This document shows, piece after piece, positions 1 to 5,836 of a stretch of 9,623 nucleotides of DNA. Position 1 is the stretch's first letter, and each line of letters begins with the position of its first letter. Source of the DNA: JAWPMT01 sp964653795 (GTDB lineage Bacteria > Bacteroidota > Bacteroidia > Cytophagales > Cyclobacteriaceae); NCBI GenBank assembly GCA_964653795.1, contig CAZZHO010000177.1, forward strand, positions 1-9,623, read 5' to 3'. The position numbers and the translations under genes are program-made. A model generated the notes under the pieces. The model ran no database searches. It had not been told where the DNA came from and saw nothing but the letters and a program-made list of their open reading frames with translations.

Positions 1-1
1 C

Positions 2-373
2 ATACCACAATATGACTTCAATGTAAATAGAGGAGGAGAACCTACCATGATTACGGTAAAAGCCTGTCCAATCATTATAGTTGAGGGTCTATTTACTTTT
101 TATTTTGAGGAGTTAAATCCAATCCTGGACTTGAAACTATTTGTAGAGGCCCCGATTTGGTTGATGATGAAACGGAGGATTGAGCGGGATGAATTTGAGA
201 GGGGATATGGCGATTTAAAGGCCACACTGGACAGGTATGAAAGACATGTGATTCCAGCTTTCAATGAATTTGTACTTCCTTGTAAAGAAGGGTGCGACAT
301 AGTAATTCCAAATCATACAGACTTTAAAAATGGACTTTCAGTAGTCACAAATCACTTAAAATCACTGCTTTAG
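2..373 (+). CDS. udk: Uridine kinase-like protein, C-terminal part (5' end outside window)
   Basis: The reading frame is open to the left edge of the window, so this is the last 123 codons of a longer gene. The ATG at 47 is an internal methionine. The visible protein resembles the C-terminal half of uridine/cytidine kinases (P-loop NTPase fold), which phosphorylate uridine and cytidine to UMP and CMP in cytoplasmic pyrimidine salvage. Supporting blocks, in family order, are a Tyr-Asp-Phe segment before the ATG, the strand IIIVEGLF, a LFVEAP strand, the lid-like MKRRIERDEFERGY and the late strand CDIVIPN. The Walker A loop would lie upstream and cannot be checked. No terminator follows, and a small exported-protein ORF begins 47 bases later, so read-through toward secDF is likely. 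A phosphoribulokinase/uridine kinase relative with another substrate remains possible. Confidence 0.75.
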   Translation: MPQYDFNVNRGGEPTMITVKACPIIIVEGLFTFYFEELNPILDLKLFVEAPIWLMMKRRIERDEFERGYGDLKATLDRYERHVIPAFNEFVLPCKEGCDIVIPNHTDFKNGLSVVTNHLKSLL

Positions 374-420
374 CTGCCTGCATTGGTTGATTTCTGCTAA
401 TATTGCGCTGCGAATAGAAT

Positions 421-762
421 ATGCGGTCTGGAAAGTCTAACATACTGAATCGTTTTTTACCATTTGTCTTGGTATTGGTTTTAACCATCAGTGCTTCGTT
501 TCACGTAGCCTCTGTACCAGTTCTGGACCAAAAGACGAATGATCAGGAGGAACCTGTTTCTTCAACAGAAACGCTTTCGGTAGCTCCAGCTACTATCTCA
601 GTTGTACAAGTCGTTTTGGATACGGACTTCCCATTGCTAGAAACTATTGCGGGATTTAAGGAAGTATCTCCGAAGCTCATAGCAAATCAGGGTCATCCAG
701 GGCAGCTATTGAAATTCTCACGTGTTTTATTCCGATTAATTATTTCCCCCAACGCTCCATAG
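421..762 (+). CDS. Small exported protein of unknown function; candidate Sec-monitoring leader peptide of secDF
   Basis: This 113-residue ORF matches no family I can name. Residues 1-12 are basic (three Arg/Lys before the core), residues 13-27 form a hydrophobic core, and a possible signal peptidase site follows near 28-30 (His-Val-Ala). Residues 35-60 are polar, acidic and probably disordered. The C-terminus is distinct: a basic-hydrophobic stretch LLKFSRVLFRLIISPNAP with proline as the last codon before TAG. The ORF sits between the uridine kinase gene and secDF, 82 bases before the secDF start, without a recognisable terminator or promoter in that gap. This layout is that of Sec-monitoring arrest peptides (SecM before secA, VemP before secDF, MifM before yidC), and a terminal Pro-stop is also where TnaC stalls. 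Sequence similarity to any of these is not evident. An ordinary small periplasmic protein is the alternative. That it is a coding gene is fairly likely; the stalling role is inference. Confidence 0.65.
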   Translation: MRSGKSNILNRFLPFVLVLVLTISASFHVASVPVLDQKTNDQEEPVSSTETLSVAPATISVVQVVLDTDFPLLETIAGFKEVSPKLIANQGHPGQLLKFSRVLFRLIISPNAP

Positions 763-767
763 GCGTT
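751..767 (+). promoter_or_regulatory. Small hairpin spanning the last codons and stop of the ORF upstream of secDF
   Basis: AACGC (751-755) pairs with GCGTT (763-767), and a T-G wobble (756/762) extends the stem around a five-base loop. The stem contains the Asn-Ala codons and the loop reaches into the Pro codon and TAG. A ribosome finishing or pausing on this ORF would melt it. GTTAG (765-769) can instead pair with CTAAC (813-817), so the two helices exclude each other. The stem is short; regulation is inference. Confidence 0.3.
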
Positions 768-785
768 AGCCCATTTTAAGCAGGC

Positions 786-812
786 TCCTCATGCCTTATC
801 AAAACCTGAGGA
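786..812 (+). promoter_or_regulatory. Leader hairpin upstream of secDF
   Basis: TCCTCA (786-791) pairs perfectly with TGAGGA (807-812) around a 15-base loop. CTAAC (813-817), directly after the 3' arm, can pair with GTTAG (765-769) and stack on the helix. No T-run follows, so it is not an intrinsic terminator. It lies in the 82-base leader between the small exported ORF and secDF and could shape initiation of secDF, but it may also be incidental. Confidence 0.3.
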
Positions 813-844
813 CTAACAATTTCTTGTATTAACCAATCGAAAAA

Positions 845-3832
845 ATGAAAAATAAAGGCTTTGTGGTCTTTTTGACCATATTGATCTCATTACTCTGTAT
901 TTATTACTTATCGTTCACTTTCGTGGCGCAATCTGTTCAAGAGGAAGCTACAGTGGAGTCGACAGATGCTGCTGGTAATATTGATTTTGCTGAAAAACAG
1001 CGATATCTGGATTCTGTTTGGAATGAGCCAGTTTATAATCTCGTTGGCATCGAGTATACCTACGAACAGATAAAAGAAACCGAACTTAATCTCGGACTTG
1101 ATTTACAGGGTGGAATGCACGTCACGCTGGAAGTATCTCCAATTGATATTTTGAAGGGCCTTAGTGGGAATAACAGTGATGAGGACTTTCAGGCTGCTCT
1201 AATTGAGGCTAAGAACAATATCCGTGGGACTCAGAATAACTACGTCGCTGAATTCTACAGCGTTTTCAAAGAGAAGGCACCGACTAAATCCATGGCGTAT
1301 ATTTTCTCTAATGCTTCCAATAGAGGAAGAATTAGTTTGAATAGCTCTGATGAAGAAGTACTGGATATCATCAATGAAGAAGTTGATGGGGCTATCGATC
1401 GTTCTTTTGAAATCCTGAGAACCAGAATAGACAGATTTGGAACATCGCAGCCATCTATTCAAATTTTGCAGGGAACAAGTAGAATTCAAATAGAATTGCC
1501 GGGTGTGGACAACCCGGAGAGGGTAAGAAAGCTCTTACAGGGAGTTGCGAAGCTGGAATTCTGGGAGGTGTATGAAATAGGGGAGGTAAGCCCAGTCCTG
1601 ACCAGGATCAATGACATGATCGCTCAAGAATTGCGCACAGCATTACCTGAGGAAGATTTGATTTCTGAAGATGATAATGTCACGGATGACTTGTCTTCTT
1701 TGCTAACTGACGATAGTAGTGAGGATACTACCGCAATGGATGATACTGTTGATTCACTTTCTTCAGATGAGGGTGATACAACTGCTACAACAAATGTCAA
1801 CAGTGATTTATTGACATTACTGAAGCCAGGATATGGACTTGTGTATGAGCAAAAGGACACAGCTCGAATCAACAGAATTCTTCAGCGAGAGGATGTCCAG
1901 GCTTTGATTCCCAATACCATGAAGTTCCTATGGGCTGTAAAACCTTTTGAAGTTGAAGGTCTTTCTGACGAAAAGCCGCTGGAGCTTTATGCTATCAAAA
2001 TGTCAAGGACTGGTAAGGCGCCACTAACAGGTGAGACTATTACGGATGCAAGACAAGACTTGGATGAAAGATCCAGACCGGCCGTTTCGATGCAAATGAA
2101 TGCTACCGGTGCCAAAGCTTGGAAGAGGCTAACAGCGTCCAATATCAACAGGAGAATAGCCATCGTACTTGATAACTATGTTTATTCCGCACCGGTCGTT
2201 CAAGGAGAGATTCCGAATGGTAGTTCTTCTATATCTGGAAGCTTCACAATTGATGAAGCGAAAGATCTTGCCAATATTTTGAAAGCGGGTGCTCTTCCTG
2301 CTCCTACTACCATTGTAGAAGATGTGGTAATCGGGCCAACTCTTGGTAAAGTAGCGCAGCAGCAAGGTGTAACTTCCATCATCGCTGGACTTATAGTGGT
2401 CATTTTATTTATGATCTTCTACTATGCTAAGGGAGGTATTATAGCCAACATTGCACTTTTCTTCAACATCTTCTTCATCCTTGGAATTTTAGCGCAGCTT
2501 GGTGCAGCATTTACCCTTGCAGGTGCAGCTGGTATTGTTTTGACCATTGGTATGTCGATTGATGCCAATGTTCTAATATTCGAAAGAATCAAAGAGGAAC
2601 TTAGAAATGGCGCTGGACTAAAACAAGCCATCAGCTCAGGTTATCAAAAAGCTTACTGGTCCATATTTGATGCAAACGTGACTACTTTCATAACAGGTGC
2701 ACTGCTTTATATATTCGGTCAGGGCCCGGTAAAAGGATTCGCTATCACCTTAATGATTGGTATAGTTTGCTCATTCTTCAGTGCAGTTTTTATCACCAGG
2801 GTGATTGTAGAGTGGTTCTCTAAGAAAGGTGATGATAGTAAGATTTCTTTTGCTAATGCATTTTCTAGAAATGCTCTCACTAAGTTGAATATTAACTTCC
2901 TAGGCAAGCGAAAATTTGCCTATCTATTTAGTACCATATTTATCATCATTGGTGTTATTGCTTTGTTGACAAAAGGCTTGACACTTGGTGTTGATTTTAA
3001 AGGAGGTAGATCTTATGTTGTCTCTTTTGAGGAGGAGGTAGAACCTTCAGCCCTAAGGAACTACTTGACAAGTAACACATTTGATGAGGGAGGTACAGAG
3101 GTTAAGTTCTTTGGAGCCACAAACATATTGAAGGTCACTACCAGTTATCTTATTGATGATGAGACCGATGAAGCTGATGTTCAGGTTAGATCTACCTTGA
3201 TTGAAGGTATCGGTAGTCACACTGGCTTATCATTCATTGAAAACAGCGAACGAGCTGGAGCTGAGAATTTCACTATTTTAAGCTCATCAAAGGTTGGTGC
3301 TACCATTGCAGATGACATTAAGAATTCTTCTTATAAGTCTGCGATTTTTGCCTTGATCTGCATATTCGCCTACATCGTAATAAGATTCCGGAAGTGGCAA
3401 TTTGGTTTAGGCGCTATAGTTGCACTCTTCCATGATACCTTGTTCGTATTATCTGCTTTTGCGATTGCCAACGTGATGGGCATTTCTTTTGAGGCAGATC
3501 AGGTATTTGTTGCCGCAATCTTGACGATCATTGGTTACTCCATCAATGATACAGTGGTCGTATTTGACAGGATTAGAGAGAATCTTGGCATCAAGGCAGG
3601 ATCGGAGATGCAGGCGGTTTTCAATGAATCCCTGAATAATACTATCTCAAGAACGTTGATCACTTCAGTCACTACACTAATTGTGGTAATCATTCTATTC
3701 GCATTTGGTGGAGCGGCTTTGCAAGGATTTTCATTTGCCTTAATTGTCGGAATTTTAATAGGGACTTACTCTTCTATATACATTGCTACACCCGTAGCGA
3801 TGGACTTAAGTATGAAGAAAGATCCTTCTTAA
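845..3832 (+). CDS. secDF: Protein translocase SecDF, fused SecD and SecF subunits
   Basis: This 995-residue protein is a single-chain SecD-SecF of the RND superfamily, an inner-membrane component that uses the proton motive force to pull exported proteins through SecYEG. The SecD half has a first membrane helix near 5-26, the motif GLDLQGG at 84-90, a large periplasmic P1 region to about 505, and membrane helices from about 511. It includes the conserved MSIDANV motif at 570-576, whose Asp573 aligns with the proton-relay Asp of the family. The SecF half starts near 690 with a membrane helix, GVDFKGG at 715-721, a periplasmic domain, helices from about 832, and GYSINDTVVVFDRIRE from 897 with Asp902. 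The length matches Bacteroidota fusions. An acidic Asp/Ser/Thr-rich segment at about 269-321 interrupts P1. The start lies in an A-rich stretch without a Shine-Dalgarno site, and residues 4-26 make a good first helix. A strong terminator follows. Confidence 0.97.
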   Translation: MKNKGFVVFLTILISLLCIYYLSFTFVAQSVQEEATVESTDAAGNIDFAEKQRYLDSVWNEPVYNLVGIEYTYEQIKETELNLGLDLQGGMHVTLEVSPIDILKGLSGNNSDEDFQAALIEAKNNIRGTQNNYVAEFYSVFKEKAPTKSMAYIFSNASNRGRISLNSSDEEVLDIINEEVDGAIDRSFEILRTRIDRFGTSQPSIQILQGTSRIQIELPGVDNPERVRKLLQGVAKLEFWEVYEIGEVSPVLTRINDMIAQELRTALPEEDLISEDDNVTDDLSSLLTDDSSEDTTAMDDTVDSLSSDEGDTTATTNVNSDLLTLLKPGYGLVYEQKDTARINRILQREDVQALIPNTMKFLWAVKPFEVEGLSDEKPLELYAIKMSRTGKAPLTGETITDARQDLDERSRPAVSMQMNATGAKAWKRLTASNINRRIAIVLDNYVYSAPVVQGEIPNGSSSISGSFTIDEAKDLANILKAGALPAPTTIVEDVVIGPTLGKVAQQQGVTSIIAGLIVVILFMIFYYAKGGIIANIALFFNIFFILGILAQLGAAFTLAGAAGIVLTIGMSIDANVLIFERIKEELRNGAGLKQAISSGYQKAYWSIFDANVTTFITGALLYIFGQGPVKGFAITLMIGIVCSFFSAVFITRVIVEWFSKKGDDSKISFANAFSRNALTKLNINFLGKRKFAYLFSTIFIIIGVIALLTKGLTLGVDFKGGRSYVVSFEEEVEPSALRNYLTSNTFDEGGTEVKFFGATNILKVTTSYLIDDETDEADVQVRSTLIEGIGSHTGLSFIENSERAGAENFTILSSSKVGATIADDIKNSSYKSAIFALICIFAYIVIRFRKWQFGLGAIVALFHDTLFVLSAFAIANVMGISFEADQVFVAAILTIIGYSINDTVVVFDRIRENLGIKAGSEMQAVFNESLNNTISRTLITSVTTLIVVIILFAFGGAALQGFSFALIVGILIGTYSSIYIATPVAMDLSMKKDPS

Positions 3833-3857
3833 GAATTAGGATTAAGTAAAATTTAGA

Positions 3858-3888
3858 GGCCATCTCGATGTTTCGGGGTGGCTTTTTT
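3858..3888 (+). terminator. Intrinsic terminator of secDF
   Basis: A 10-bp stem, GCCATCTCGA (3859-3868) with TTCGGGGTGGC-side bases 3873-3882 including two G-T wobbles, closes a TGTT loop and is followed by a run of six T (3883-3888). It starts 26 bases after the secDF stop. On this strand it ends the uridine kinase-small ORF-secDF unit. Confidence 0.9.
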
Positions 3889-3889
3889 A

Positions 3890-3918
3890 TTTCATAAAAA
3901 CTTTCTTTACTAACTTCG
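3890..3918 (+). promoter_or_regulatory. Possible Bacteroidota-type promoter for the membrane-anchored protein
   Basis: TAACTTCG (3911-3918) fits the Bacteroidota -7 consensus TAnnTTTG at five of six fixed bases. TTTC (3890-3893), 17 bases upstream, fits the -33 TTTG element with one mismatch. The pair lies just after the secDF terminator and about 27 bases before the next start codon, where a promoter is needed. A short inverted repeat CTTCG/CGAAG (3914-3918, 3926-3930) overlaps it. The match is imperfect. Confidence 0.35.
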
Positions 3919-3944
3919 GTCTACTCGAAGAGAGCATATTCTAT

Positions 3945-4658
3945 ATGGCTACAGCCCCGCGAAACCCATACATCTTTTTTATCTTCTTTGGTGTAATCGT
4001 GGCTGCTTTTATGATTTTGGATGCCTTCGTAGACGTTTCATATCTTGACAACAAGCCCAATTATCATACAGCAGACGCAGAACGAATGAAGGCTGAGCTG
4101 CGTGAAGAACAGTCAAAAAAGGCGAAGCCTAAAAGCGAGAAAAAAGAAGAGCAGCAACCTTCCAAAGTGGCAATGATGGATTCAACAAACTCTGAAGTTG
4201 AGCCTTTGCCTAAAACGCCCATTGCAGAACCTGAAAATATATCAGGTTCTATTCAGAAATTTGAGGAAGGTCTTCGAGCCTATAAAGCAGAAATACTTTC
4301 TCAATTAGAACCAGGAGCTAAAAGAATGGATGTATTGGTAAGATATTATCCTCATGAACCTGATGGCGAGGCGGTGTATAATCTTAGATCGTTAGGTTAT
4401 TATCTACATGAAAGACCCACTCAAGCTGAGTTTGCAGATAAGCCTTCAAATTCACTCTACTACGGAGATAATGTGCCTTTGAAGGACATACAATTGGTGG
4501 CGATAACACTCCTTGATACCGGGATACCCCTGAAACAGATCAAAGAGTCTAAGTTTCATGCAGATTGGAAGTCGAACTCTCTGGAGATTGGAGCAGATAC
4601 CTTAGTCAATACCCTTCCTGTCCTGTCCAAGCAGGATATCAGGCAATTCACAAAATAG
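3945..4658 (+). CDS. Membrane-anchored protein with a periplasmic domain of unknown function
   Basis: This 237-residue protein has one hydrophobic helix at about 8-28 after a short N-terminus with Arg6. The positive-inside rule therefore predicts a cytoplasmic N-terminus and a periplasmic remainder. Residues 43-75 are strongly charged and Lys/Glu/Gln-rich, probably helical or a flexible stalk, and 76-100 is a Pro-containing linker. Residues 101-237 look like a folded alpha/beta domain with alternating strands and helices: KRMDVLVRYYP (126-136), a YNLRSLGYYL helix (145-154), a SLYYGDNV turn (170-177), DIQLVAITLLDTGI (181-194), and NSLEIGAD (211-218). The paired helix-Gly-strand pattern is reminiscent of LytR C-terminal or SPOR-like small domains, but I cannot assign a family. 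It has its own likely promoter after the secDF terminator and no clear terminator of its own. Confidence 0.85.
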   Translation: MATAPRNPYIFFIFFGVIVAAFMILDAFVDVSYLDNKPNYHTADAERMKAELREEQSKKAKPKSEKKEEQQPSKVAMMDSTNSEVEPLPKTPIAEPENISGSIQKFEEGLRAYKAEILSQLEPGAKRMDVLVRYYPHEPDGEAVYNLRSLGYYLHERPTQAEFADKPSNSLYYGDNVPLKDIQLVAITLLDTGIPLKQIKESKFHADWKSNSLEIGADTLVNTLPVLSKQDIRQFTK

Positions 4659-4661
4659 TAT

Positions 4662-4693
4662 TTTTCATTACAACTGATCTGAAAGTAACTTTA
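4662..4693 (+). promoter_or_regulatory. Possible promoter of the AHSA1-like gene
   Basis: TAACTTTA (4686-4693) fits TAnnTTTG at five of six fixed bases. A T-rich TTTT (about 4661-4664) stands 21 bases upstream at the place of the -33 TTTG element. Transcription would begin near 4699, a very short leader before the ATG at 4712. The 18-bp palindrome overlaps its downstream half. The assignment is weak without mapped transcript ends. Confidence 0.3.
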
Positions 4694-4706
4694 GGTTAAC
4701 CTAAAG
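4689..4706. promoter_or_regulatory. Perfect 18-bp palindrome, candidate operator
   Basis: CTTTAGGTT followed directly by AACCTAAAG is an exact inverted repeat without spacer, ending five bases before the start codon at 4712. Having no loop, it suits a dimeric DNA-binding protein better than an RNA hairpin. It overlaps the candidate -7 element and expected transcription start, where a repressor would bind. No regulator gene lies nearby, so the binding protein is unknown. Confidence 0.5.
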
Positions 4707-4711
4707 CGACC

Positions 4712-5098
4712 ATGGAATTTGAACTAACTGCAACATTTGATAGTACACCGAATGCTGTGTACAATGCTTTTTTAGATAGCGACGAACACTCTGAAATGAC
4801 AGGTGGCCAGGCATTGATCACAGAAGACGAAGGCGATAAATACTCAGCCTGGGATGGGTACATCTGGGGGACCATACTTGAGCTAAAACCAGATAATTAC
4901 ATAAGACTTTCTTGGAGAACTCCTGACTTTGAGGAGGATCAGCCACACTCTTTGGTGGAAATATTTCTTTCAGACAATCCCGAGGGGAAATGCGAATTGA
5001 GGCTAAAACATTCAGAGTTACTGGATAAGGATACACAATACGAGCAAGGTTGGATTGACAATTACTTTACCCCAATGTCAGAATATTTCAAGAAATAG
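4712..5098 (+). CDS. AHSA1/SRPBCC-fold (START-like) protein
   Basis: This 128-residue soluble protein has the size and pattern of a single START-like helix-grip domain of the AHSA1 group (similar to the C-terminal part of the Hsp90 co-chaperone Aha1). Visible hallmarks are the first strand and helix FDSTPNAVYNAFLDSDEHSE (9-28), the strand-turn with WDGYIWGTILEL (47-58), NYIRLSWRTPDF (62-73), a strand LVEIFLS (81-87), and the closing helix with GWIDNYFTPMSEYFK (113-127), typical of the family's C-terminus. Bacterial members bind small hydrophobic ligands or are uncharacterised; substrate and partner cannot be told here. The fold assignment is firm, the function open. It is probably a single-gene unit: a candidate promoter and operator precede it and an intrinsic terminator starts about 29 bases after its stop. 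Confidence 0.88.
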   Translation: MEFELTATFDSTPNAVYNAFLDSDEHSEMTGGQALITEDEGDKYSAWDGYIWGTILELKPDNYIRLSWRTPDFEEDQPHSLVEIFLSDNPEGKCELRLKHSELLDKDTQYEQGWIDNYFTPMSEYFKK

Positions 5099-5123
5099 GG
5101 TTTCTTATCTAAACCTTTTCGTG

Positions 5124-5159
5124 AAAGACTGCATTGGAATTTTAGATGCAGTCCTTTTT
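5124..5159 (+). terminator. Intrinsic terminator after the AHSA1-like gene, overlapping the next start codon
   Basis: GACTGCAT (5127-5134) pairs perfectly over 8 bp with ATGCAGTC (5146-5153) around an 11-base loop. Three A precede the stem and CTTTTT follows. The ATG that opens the 3' arm is also the apparent start codon of the next ORF (5146), so terminator and translation start share bases. Confidence 0.75.
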
Positions 5160-5454
5160 CTCAAATTTTATTGCGAAACAGCTTCGGTTGGTACTGACTT
5201 TTGCTCTTGCATTTTCTTTAGGTGCAGCTAGTGGCGGCCCGGAGAATTTCGAGCTGGAGGAAAAAGAGGCTGAAGCTAAAGAGTGGTTCTATAGCCGAGA
5301 AAAGGAACGTAAATCAGAACCATCTGATAGCAATCCTTGGCAGGAACATAATAGTTCTTTTGAGGGAAAAGAGGTTCCAATTGGAGAACCTCAAACTCTT
5401 CCTGACTTAGTTCCTATTTATCTTTTTAATCGTTGTTTGCTATTCTATGAGTGA
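5146..5454 (+). CDS. Small exported protein of unknown function
   Basis: This 102-residue ORF matches no family I can name. The N-terminus has Lys11 and Arg14, then a hydrophobic core at 15-28 ending Leu-Gly-Ala-Ala-Ser, which fits a signal peptide cleaved near 28-30. The middle (33-85) is highly charged and probably unstructured. The last 15 residues form a separate hydrophobic, aromatic tail, LVPIYLFNRCLLFYE. Layout, size and distinct C-terminal tail recall the small ORF before secDF, though sequence identity is slight. The start at 5146 is chosen because later candidates would lose the basic N-region, yet this ATG lies in the 3' arm of a terminator hairpin. Whether the protein is made, and from which transcript, is therefore uncertain. 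A 93-residue gene follows after 51 bases without a terminator. Confidence 0.55.
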   Translation: MQSFFSNFIAKQLRLVLTFALAFSLGAASGGPENFELEEKEAEAKEWFYSREKERKSEPSDSNPWQEHNSSFEGKEVPIGEPQTLPDLVPIYLFNRCLLFYE

Positions 5455-5505
5455 AACCTTTTCTGTACCTGATTAAACACATTTAGAAATCAAATAGAAA
5501 AAGGA

Positions 5506-5787
5506 ATGGAAACAATAGTAAAACTTGATAAATACGATTTAAGAAAAGTACAATTCGCCAAACATGACGTGCTCATTTTTCCTCAAAAGATGGAGGAAAG
5601 AAATCACGAGATACAAAGAGGATTGATAGCCGGGAACACCCACAAAACGCCAGTACGGATCATCTTTGAAGGGGATGGTCAGTTAATGGAAATTGAAACT
5701 ACCATTTGGGCTGTTACGGAAAGCTGGGTGATTCTGAAGAGTGATTTGATGATCCCCATCCGATGTATCCATGAAGTTATTGTCTGA
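5506..5787 (+). CDS. Conserved-looking 93-residue protein of unknown function
   Basis: This is a small soluble protein without signal peptide or membrane segment. The C-terminal half is rich in beta strands: PVRIIFEGDG (49-58), LMEIETTIWAV (60-70), SWVILKSDLMIPIRCIHEVIV (73-93). This reads as a small all-beta domain of five or so strands. From memory, short Bacteroidota proteins share the pattern of a VETT/IETT-Trp-Ala strand followed by an ILK...IPI..I..V ending; I cannot confirm this by search, and no function is known to me. The N-terminal half holds RGLIAGNTHKTPV (38-50), which may be a basic surface. The ATG is preceded by an A-rich tract ending AAAAAGGA. A terminator begins 11 bases after the stop. 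Confidence 0.75.
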   Translation: METIVKLDKYDLRKVQFAKHDVLIFPQKMEERNHEIQRGLIAGNTHKTPVRIIFEGDGQLMEIETTIWAVTESWVILKSDLMIPIRCIHEVIV

Positions 5788-5797
5788 TTGACTACTC

Positions 5798-5836
5798 TGG
5801 GCTATTCCACTGGTCTTAGGGAGTAGCCCACTTTTT
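5798..5836 (+). terminator. Intrinsic terminator between convergent genes
   Basis: GGGCTATTCC (5799-5808) pairs with GGAGTAGCCC (5820-5829) over 10 bp with one G-T wobble, plus a T-A pair at the base, around an 11-base loop. CTTTTT follows (5831-5836), giving a good terminator for the + strand 93-residue gene. The 3' arm overlaps the last four codons of the - strand FAD dehydrogenase gene and the loop holds its stop. On the - strand no T-run follows the same stem. Confidence 0.8.

Noticed and set aside
47..373. ATG at 47 as the start of a 108-residue gene
   Set aside because: The frame is open to the window edge and the residues before the ATG continue the uridine kinase pattern, so this is an internal Met of a truncated gene.
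398..405. TAATATTG as a promoter for the small ORF before secDF
   Set aside because: It has one mismatch in the -7 element and no -33 TTTG at 17-23 bases upstream; co-transcription with the upstream gene is simpler.
1199..2907. Several antisense ORFs of 60-96 codons inside secDF
   Set aside because: They are shadows of a long, well-conserved gene with no initiation context or protein-like pattern of their own.
5111..5463. Direct repeat AAACCTTTTC at 5111-5120 and 5454-5463 flanking the small exported ORF
   Set aside because: Dozens of 10-base repeat pairs are expected by chance in a window of this size, and nothing else suggests an insertion.
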